From Jimgerdemannia flammicorona (lineage: Eukaryota > Mucoromycota > Endogonomycetes > Endogonales > Endogonaceae), in assembly GCA_003990745.1 (NCBI GenBank), contig RBNI01005479.1:1-12511 (forward strand): 12,511 nucleotides of DNA. Reading direction: 5' to 3'. Shown one piece after another: positions 8,024 to 12,511 of the stretch. Within the stretch, counting starts at the first letter, position 1; each line of letters opens with the position of its first letter. A program made the translations under genes and the position numbers. The notes under the pieces were generated by a model, which saw only the letters and a list, made by a program, of their open reading frames with translations, had not been told where the DNA came from and ran no database searches.

Positions 8024-8299
8024 TTCCTCCTCATTGTCACTATCAGCCTGAAGCTCTGGGGGCTAGTCATCTTCTTTGGCTTTCCTTTTTGCTTCGGCAG
8101 CTTCTTGCTCATATTTCTGTTGGCAGATTTTCCTGACTTCACTGATATAGGACCAGCAGTCATTTAGGTGTTCAGAGCAGTATATCCTAGTACCATGGGG
8201 GCATCTTCCTTGAGGGGTATAGCCATTGATGATCTTGTTATACCACTGCTCATCTGTGAGCTTGGGTGTCTTATTCTTGTTCTTGTTCACCAAGTATAT
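8024..8299 (-). pseudogene. Cys/His-containing linker between protease and dUTPase
   Basis: In the gag-pol frame, between protease and dUTPase, lies a segment of about 75 residues that I do not recognise. It begins KNKNKTPKLTDEQWYNKI and contains a compact cluster C-x7-C-x2-H-x3-C (CPHGTRIYC-SEH-LNDC, 8203-8156), which could bind zinc. A highly charged, probably helical tail follows (KYEQEAAEAKRKAKEDD). It ends at TAG 8065, then an acidic stretch (LQADSDNEEE) leads to the next stop and the dUTPase. It is not the gag zinc knuckle, which is present separately at 9296-9337. Function unknown; it may be a second nucleic-acid-binding element or a folding unit of the protease-dUTPase junction. Confidence 0.55.
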
Positions 8300-8842
8300 G
8301 AAGACCTCTGTGTCCTCTTCATCTCCTTTCTCTATGTCTGGTAGAACTCCTTAATGGACATTGATAGAGACTCATATCTTTCTTCCTCTATAGTTGATCT
8401 GCATCTTCTGGGCATTGAGGTCAATGATGGCCTTGGTCTTGTGAAGCTATTGATTGCCAATGAGGATGTCATAGTTGGTGGTACTTGTAACAATCACATC
8501 TACTGAGATAGTAGCTCCTCCTATCTTGATGGAGACTTCTTGGATTTTGCCAAGGGGAGTAGCTTGTATACTATCTGCTATGACATAGACCATCTTGGTG
8601 GACTCTTCAATATCCCAACCTAGGTGGTCAATTGTCTTCTTGCTCATGAGACATTCTCTAGCACTAGTATCAATGTTAGTATCAAAGATACAATCTTCAA
8701 TCTGACATGGAGTATAGGCTGATGTCTTGTGCTGGTCTTCAGATTCTTCACCTGAGTTCTCAGATTCTTCCTGTGCATTGTGAGCTTCTACAATCTTGTA
8801 CTCTTGATTCTTGGTGGTAGTTGCAAGTCCTACTCTCAACTG
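8300..8842 (-). pseudogene. Retropepsin-like aspartic protease domain, broken
   Basis: It processes the gag-pol polyprotein. The active-site region reads CIFDTNIDTSARECLMS, with Asp-Thr-Ser (8671-8660) where the family has Asp-Thr-Gly. GGT to AGT explains this and would likely inactivate the enzyme. Later family features are the strand region KIGGATISVDVIV and the C-terminal TTNYDILIGNQ, followed by a TAG at 8449-8447 where Trp (NxWL) is usual, then LHKTKAIIDLNAQKM. Further stops are TGA 8374-8372 and TAA 8353-8351. The frame is continuous with gag upstream; only TAG 8845-8843 separates them. The open stretch 8447-8839 has no in-frame ATG near its start, which fits a domain inside a polyprotein. 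Confidence 0.85.
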
Positions 8843-10099
8843 CTATCTGAAGGCAGAGACTTCGGCTAGTTGTCCAAAAGTAGCATTGACCTTCTGTTCC
8901 TTGAGGTCCTTATAGATATCATACTGGTGGATCTTAGTCTTGCACAGCTTCTGTTCCTTCTTGCTTTCACTTTCTTCTGAGACTGAAGTAGTGTCTTCAA
9001 TAATTTGGCAGGCAGCTTCATCTAACTCCATGTCTTGATCAATCTCCTCAGGTTGGGTCTTGCTTTGAATAGTGATAGCTGGGGTCTTCTTTGATCTTCC
9101 AACTAGCTTACTGTTGCTCTTCTTGTCATAGGGCTTGGACCAGGTTCTGGTACCTTCAGTAGCAGAGTAGAATTCAAGCTCCTTATAGTATTCTTCATCA
9201 TCAGTATCACCAATCTTCTCGATGACTACTGCATTGATTTGTTCTCTGGTTCTGCTAGCATTGCTTGATTGGGCTTTACATCTTGTTTTGATCATACAAC
9301 TCTTTGCATAGTGGCCTTCTTCTCTACATCTGAAGTATGTGATATTGCATTCTTCTGTAGTGGCTGCAAATCTCTGCACTGGTCTCCTGTTGGTGCTTCG
9401 GACTTCTCTAACAACATCACCAAGATATGTAGTCATCTCAGTGAACTGCTTGGCGAGTTCTTCCACTGGGTCAGCTTTAGCTGTCTTGGGGGTAGGTGGG
9501 GTTGGTTGTCTGTTTACAACTGTGGCAGATATAATACTAGTTGGCTTTGATGGCTCCATCTTGATACCAGTTATTTTCTCCATTGAGTATTTGGCAGGGT
9601 GTCTGGCAGTCCAATATCTCTATGCAAAGACCACTTTCTGATTAAGGGTCAGTACAGCTGGGATAGACCAGATTGCTAGGGCAATTTCAGGGTGAACTCT
9701 TTTGAGAAAGGTTGAATTTGCTATTTGTTCCTTGAGGTGGTCATCATAGCCAGCCAAGATAATCTGGTGGTAGATTTAGGTATAGAATGAGTTGGGATCT
9801 TCACTAAGTCCCTGGTAGATAGTATTGAGTTGATCCTTGAGAGCTTGCTTGATCTCTTTAGTATAATATGTTATTCTGAGGAAGGCCTTCATGTTGGCAA
9901 ATTTGGCTGCACCAGTATCAGCAATGGTAGCTATATTGAACTTATCTCTAGTAGGTCCTCTGAGGCTGACTGGTAAAAGGACCAATTGTACATCCATACC
10001 AAGGGCTCATATGGTAGTGAATTGTTCAAAGTCTTTAATGAAGGTCAGGATTGACTCTTCAGTAGTATATTCATAGAATGTGGGGGGATGCATTTCCAT
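8843..10099 (-). pseudogene. Gag (capsid and nucleocapsid), broken by stops
   Basis: Structural protein that packages the element RNA. I place the start at the ATG at 10099 (MEMHPPTFYEYTTEES). It is in frame with everything downstream and about 100 bp after the primer-binding site, but an earlier start cannot be excluded because stops lie upstream in this frame. The N-terminal 170 residues look like a retrotransposon gag capsid (SILTFIKDFEQFTT, QLVLLPVSLRGPTRDKF, LKDQLNTIYQGLSEDP). A Pro/Thr-rich linker and a CCHC zinc knuckle follow (9337-9296), reading YFRCREEGHYAKSC, so the first Cys is Tyr (TGC to TAC). The C-terminus is acidic and charged. Stops: TGA 10009, TAA 9775, TAG 9622, TAG 8845. 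Length to the last stop is about 418 codons. Confidence 0.88.
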
Positions 10100-10199
10100 C
10101 TTGTCTTGAATACTTATAGGGGTGACTCTTATAGTCAGGGTAGTTGTTATGGGGGTTGTTTATTTTTCAGCTTGAAAGTGTGGGATTCATCTTGAATCA

Positions 10200-10216
10200 C
10201 CAGCTAATGGGCACCA
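10200..10216 (-). other. Primer-binding site
   Basis: On the minus strand the 5' LTR ends ATGACA; after a 3-base gap and one T the sequence is TGGTGCCCATTAGCTGG. A TGG immediately inside the 5' LTR is the hallmark of a site paired with the CCA end of a tRNA. The predicted primer end would be GGGCACCA. I cannot assign it to a particular tRNA, and the distal bases may have been altered by hypermutation. Confidence 0.7.
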
Positions 10217-10424
10217 AGTTGTCATGTAGTAGTCACTGAGTCCTTCAAATATGCCAGATTCTCTTCAAGATATATCTCTTAGACTAACTCAAGTTTGTTA
10301 TAAGCAAGTTCTTATTGGAGTGCCTTCCCAAGGTCTTATGGTCCTCAAACTTCTTATCTTTAACTATCTTGTTATCTCTTAGATTGCTTGCAAGAAAGTG
10401 TATGTAAGTGAAACCAGAACTGAC

Positions 10425-10430
10425 TTTATT
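10425..10430 (-). terminator. AATAAA polyadenylation signal, right LTR
   Basis: AATAAA lies on the minus strand about 20 bp downstream of the TATA motif, in the same relative place in both LTRs. It would lie near the U3/R junction. In the 5' LTR it would be bypassed. Confidence 0.45.
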
Positions 10431-10449
10431 TCAGAGAAAATAAGAGGAG

Positions 10450-10457
10450 TATTTATA
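10450..10457 (-). promoter_or_regulatory. Element promoter TATA box, 5' LTR
   Basis: TATAAATA on the minus strand lies about 240 bp before the primer-binding site, and its immediate surroundings are identical in both LTRs. This is the best candidate for the promoter of the full-length transcript, placing the RNA start near 10420-10430. No experimental or conserved initiator could be recognised. Confidence 0.6.
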
Positions 10458-10557
10458 CAAAATATAATTCAATGATTGCTAAGATATAAAGCTAAATATA
10501 AATTCCAATAACTAAAACTACTAAGTTCTAGGTTTAGTACTGATGGTTGTACAGGTT

Positions 10558-10691
10558 CAGAATGCTGGTATAATTCAGTATCACATCAGAATACCAGTGC
10601 TGGTATTATTTAGTGTTACATCAAAATACCAGTACTGGAACAATTCTGCATCACCTCAGAATGCTGGTGCTGGCATTATCCAGTATAACAA
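10558..10691. repeat. 35-bp tandem repeat array in the right LTR U3
   Basis: Four units start at 10558 (29 bp, short), 10587, 10622 and 10657 (35 bp each), opening with CAGAATGCTGGT, CAGAATACCAGT, CAAAATACCAGT and CAGAATGCTGGT. The array lies about 100 bp upstream of the TATA box in the direction of transcription and starts right after the stop of the U3 frame. Tandem repeats in this position often act as enhancer-like modules in LTRs; here that is only inferred from position. Confidence 0.8.
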
Positions 10692-10696
10692 GAGAC

Positions 10697-11740
10697 TTAG
10701 AGCAGAATGTTCAAGACCATGGGGGCTTCATCCTCATCATCAGAGATCAGGATATCTTTAAAAGAGATGAGGTCCACAAATGTTTCATCAAGATCACATA
10801 GGTTGCATAGGATGATGTCATTGCCAATGATATTATCACATTTAGCAGTGGTGGGAACAAGGAGATCTGGAGCTCTCCAGTCTATGAGATTCTCTTCTAC
10901 AAAATAGAGGACAAATGTGGGGTCTTGGAGAGGTCTAATCTGGATGCTTGGGCCTTGGAATACTGAGATCAATCCTTGCAGGAATTGGTCTGGGTTGTCC
11001 TGAAGGATGGGATGCCAGAAGTCTTCTATTTAATCACTATTGAGAGTAATAGTGGACTGGGCTTCTGTAGCCACCCTGGCTTCTAGTGCATTGATATGGC
11101 AGGATGACAGATCTCTGAAATCTGAGACTCTAACATACTCTAAGTTAGAGATCAATCATGATGTATGTCTGAAGATCTGATGGATCTTCTTAGCTGTCCT
11201 CATTTTGTATATATCCATGGGAGTGGTATCTTGTAGCTCTTGAGTACTGGCCTGTGGGAACTCCCAGCAGAGAAGGTTTCTTATTTCATACTTCTGCCAT
11301 ATTTAGAGATATTTGGTGGCAATGGTGATCCTTGTTTCCATTTCATAGTGGTAGAGGATATAATGATAAGGGTCACCAGTACCCAGGTTGATACTAGGAG
11401 TCCTTCATTAGTGGGTCCTCATAGCTCTTCTGATGTCTTGGAACATCCTTTTTTCAACTGAGATACCTTGGTGGTTTCTTGACCTTGAGGTTTGGCAGGC
11501 AGCAGACATTTTATTTGTAGTAAGTCTTTGAGCTATTTTGGAATTGGTGGGTCTTGTTAGTTACTGCTACTGCAGTTTCTTGATCCTTCTTTTATATTTC
11601 TCAAGATACTCATACTGTGGTCATAATGACTCACAGTTGGTCATTATTGCTCATCTTGTATACTGTATGATCTTCTTGTACTCTGATCTGATGGCTTGCA
11701 AGGAAAGGCTGTCTTCTGTGCTGATGTCATCATTCTGAGG
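10697..11740 (-). pseudogene. U3 open reading frame, 348 codons, unknown product
   Basis: In the 5' LTR one minus-strand frame runs 348 codons without an indel to a TAA at 10699-10697. It has about nine internal stops (TGA, TAG, TAA), each explicable by a transition from Arg, Gln or Trp codons. Visible features: a charged, possibly coiled-coil N-terminal part (QYEYLEKYKRRIKKLQ), a basic middle (RMFQDIRRAMRTH), GDPYHYILYHYEMETR, VSDFRDL, a 91-residue open stretch near the C-terminus containing ENLIDWRAPDLL, and an acidic end SDDEDEAPMVLN. It lies wholly in U3 upstream of the TATA box, so an element transcript would carry it only near its 3' end, through the 3' LTR. No start codon can be fixed and I do not recognise the family. 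It could be a captured gene, an accessory protein or chance. The stop density, higher than in gag-pol, keeps confidence moderate. Confidence 0.5.
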
Positions 11741-11751
11741 TCACTGTTACA

Positions 11752-11755
11752 ATAG
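11752..11755. repeat. Target-site duplication, right copy (ATAG)
   Basis: ATAG directly follows the ACA end of the right LTR and matches 2980-2983. The next base (T) also matches if a five-base duplication is assumed. Confidence 0.75.
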
Positions 11756-12511
11756 TTATACATCTACTATATTATACTAAATAGCTATATTTTCTTATTG
11801 CAAATTGAATATATATTTCTTCTTTTATTCTTATAAGCTCAAAGTATTAATCTAATTGAAAGATTCAGATATCAGTAGATAGTCCTTCTTAGTAACTATT
11901 AAAGATATTTAGCTTAAGTAGCTTAAAGCTAACATATATAACTATATGTAGAGTAAGTTACTATAAAATATAATTTTTTTATTTTCTAATAGTCTAGCTA
12001 ATCTTGTAGATTTTAGATCTAATATATTATAGTCTCTAACATTTCTTCTATACTTACTTATAGGGTTTTTAGATCTGAGTTTTCTAAGATAAAGAGGTCA
12101 AACTAGTTGACTTATTCTCTAGCATTTATTTTGAATTTGTGTGATAGTTGTACCTGATTTCTGAATTCATAATAAGGTTTCTTAATAAGATAAGATGTAA
12201 TTTTATTACTACTATTAAATAAATAGTTCTAGTTTCTTTAAGAAAAAGTAACTAAATCTGAAGAGTTATAGTAGGCCTAAAGCTCTCACTACTATATTCA
12301 AAACTAAGTAATAGATAAAATATATAAATAGGCTATCTAAACTATTATTGTTTTTTTTTTAAAAATTGTCTGATCTTCAAACTTATATTAAATTCTTTTC
12401 TAACTATTTTGAAAAATATTAATAATACAATTGATAAAATTATTATTTTATAAAAAAATATATATTTATATAATTAAAAATATTTATCTCAATTATCTAA
12501 TCTCTTTTTTT
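11756..12511. other. Very AT-rich right flank, no gene
   Basis: Continuation of the sequence interrupted at 2983. No frame of useful length, RNA gene or recognisable transposon domain is visible. There are short A and T runs (for example about 12350-12365 and the final T7), small near-palindromes such as GTCAAACTAGTTGAC (about 12107-12121), and no CpG that I could find. It is probably decayed repeat sequence, possibly the remainder of the older element whose integrase relic lies at 1532-2030. Confidence 0.5.

Larger units (their letters stand above)
2984..11751 (-). mobile_element. Ty3/Gypsy LTR retrotransposon with dUTPase, inactivated
   Basis: A structurally complete element of 8,768 bp has two long LTRs (1,540 and 1,532 bp) around a 5,696-bp internal region read on the minus strand. 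Protease, dUTPase, reverse transcriptase, RNase H and integrase follow gag in that order. Integrase after RNase H is the Ty3/Gypsy arrangement, not Ty1/Copia. No chromodomain is visible after the integrase, whose frame stops shortly after LKKYH. More than twenty nonsense codons and substitutions at several metal-binding or catalytic residues make it non-autonomous. Nearly all of these are explicable as C-to-T or G-to-A changes, consistent with RIP. Complete LTRs, primer site, polypurine tract and target duplication show that it transposed as a unit and has not been rearranged since. Confidence 0.95.
10220..11751 (-). repeat. 5' LTR (right copy), 1,532 bp
   Basis: Direct repeat of 2984-4523. 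On the element strand it runs TGTAACA...ATGACA and is followed by the primer-binding site. In transcription order it holds a 348-codon degraded frame (11740-10697), a 35-bp repeat array (10691-10558), a TATA box (10457-10450), AATAAA (10430-10425) and about 200 bp of R/U5. U3 is therefore unusually long, about 1.3 kb. I found no CpG in this copy by eye. Confidence 0.95.

Noticed and set aside
7945..8163. 72-codon minus-strand frame rich in Lys and Ser
   Set aside because: Wrong frame; the dUTPase N-terminus and the Cys/His linker read in the gag-pol frame across this stretch.
9269..9641. Two plus-strand frames opposite gag
   Set aside because: Antisense shadows of the gag linker and zinc-knuckle region.
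2984..11751. Retrovirus or endogenous virus with an envelope gene
   Set aside because: No envelope-like frame with signal peptide or membrane segments lies between integrase and the polypurine tract; only about 350 bp are available.

Overview
The window is a repeat-rich, AT-rich stretch of what is most likely a filamentous fungal genome. I infer this from the type of retrotransposon, from the many C-to-T and G-to-A transition lesions on both strands (the pattern of repeat-induced point mutation, RIP), and from the near absence of CpG. I counted about fourteen CpG by eye in 12.5 kb and found none in the flanks. No cellular gene, tRNA or rRNA could be supported. The species cannot be named from this sequence.

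The centre is one complete but dead Ty3/Gypsy-type LTR retrotransposon of 8,768 bp (2984-11751), lying on the minus strand. Its 5' LTR is at the right (10220-11751, 1,532 bp) and its 3' LTR at the left (2984-4523, 1,540 bp). The termini are TGT...ACA and the element is flanked by ATAG or ATAGT duplications. Read right to left on the minus strand, the order is: 5' LTR, primer-binding site, gag with a zinc knuckle, retropepsin, a Cys/His-containing linker, a dUTPase domain, reverse transcriptase, RNase H, integrase with HHCC and D,D35E motifs and a GPY/F-like tail, a non-coding or broken tail, polypurine tract, 3' LTR. Gag through RNase H is one continuous frame with in-frame stops and no frameshift. 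Integrase is in the next frame, with the change at about 6112.

Two features go beyond an ordinary Gypsy element. First, a dUTPase sits between protease and reverse transcriptase. Second, each LTR carries, in the same orientation as gag-pol and upstream of the TATA box (so in U3), a degraded frame of 348 codons with an acidic C-terminus that I do not recognise. It is indel-free in the right LTR and shifted by a 4-bp insertion in the left.

The element inserted into older repeat debris. At 1532-2030, on the plus strand, lies a more decayed integrase C-terminus clearly related to that of the intact element, so the insertion is nested in a relative lying in the opposite orientation. The rest of the left flank (1-1531 and 2031-2983) holds minisatellites (15-bp and 17-bp units), a purine-rich tract and AT-rich sequence. 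The right flank (11756-12511) is very AT-rich with nothing recognisable.
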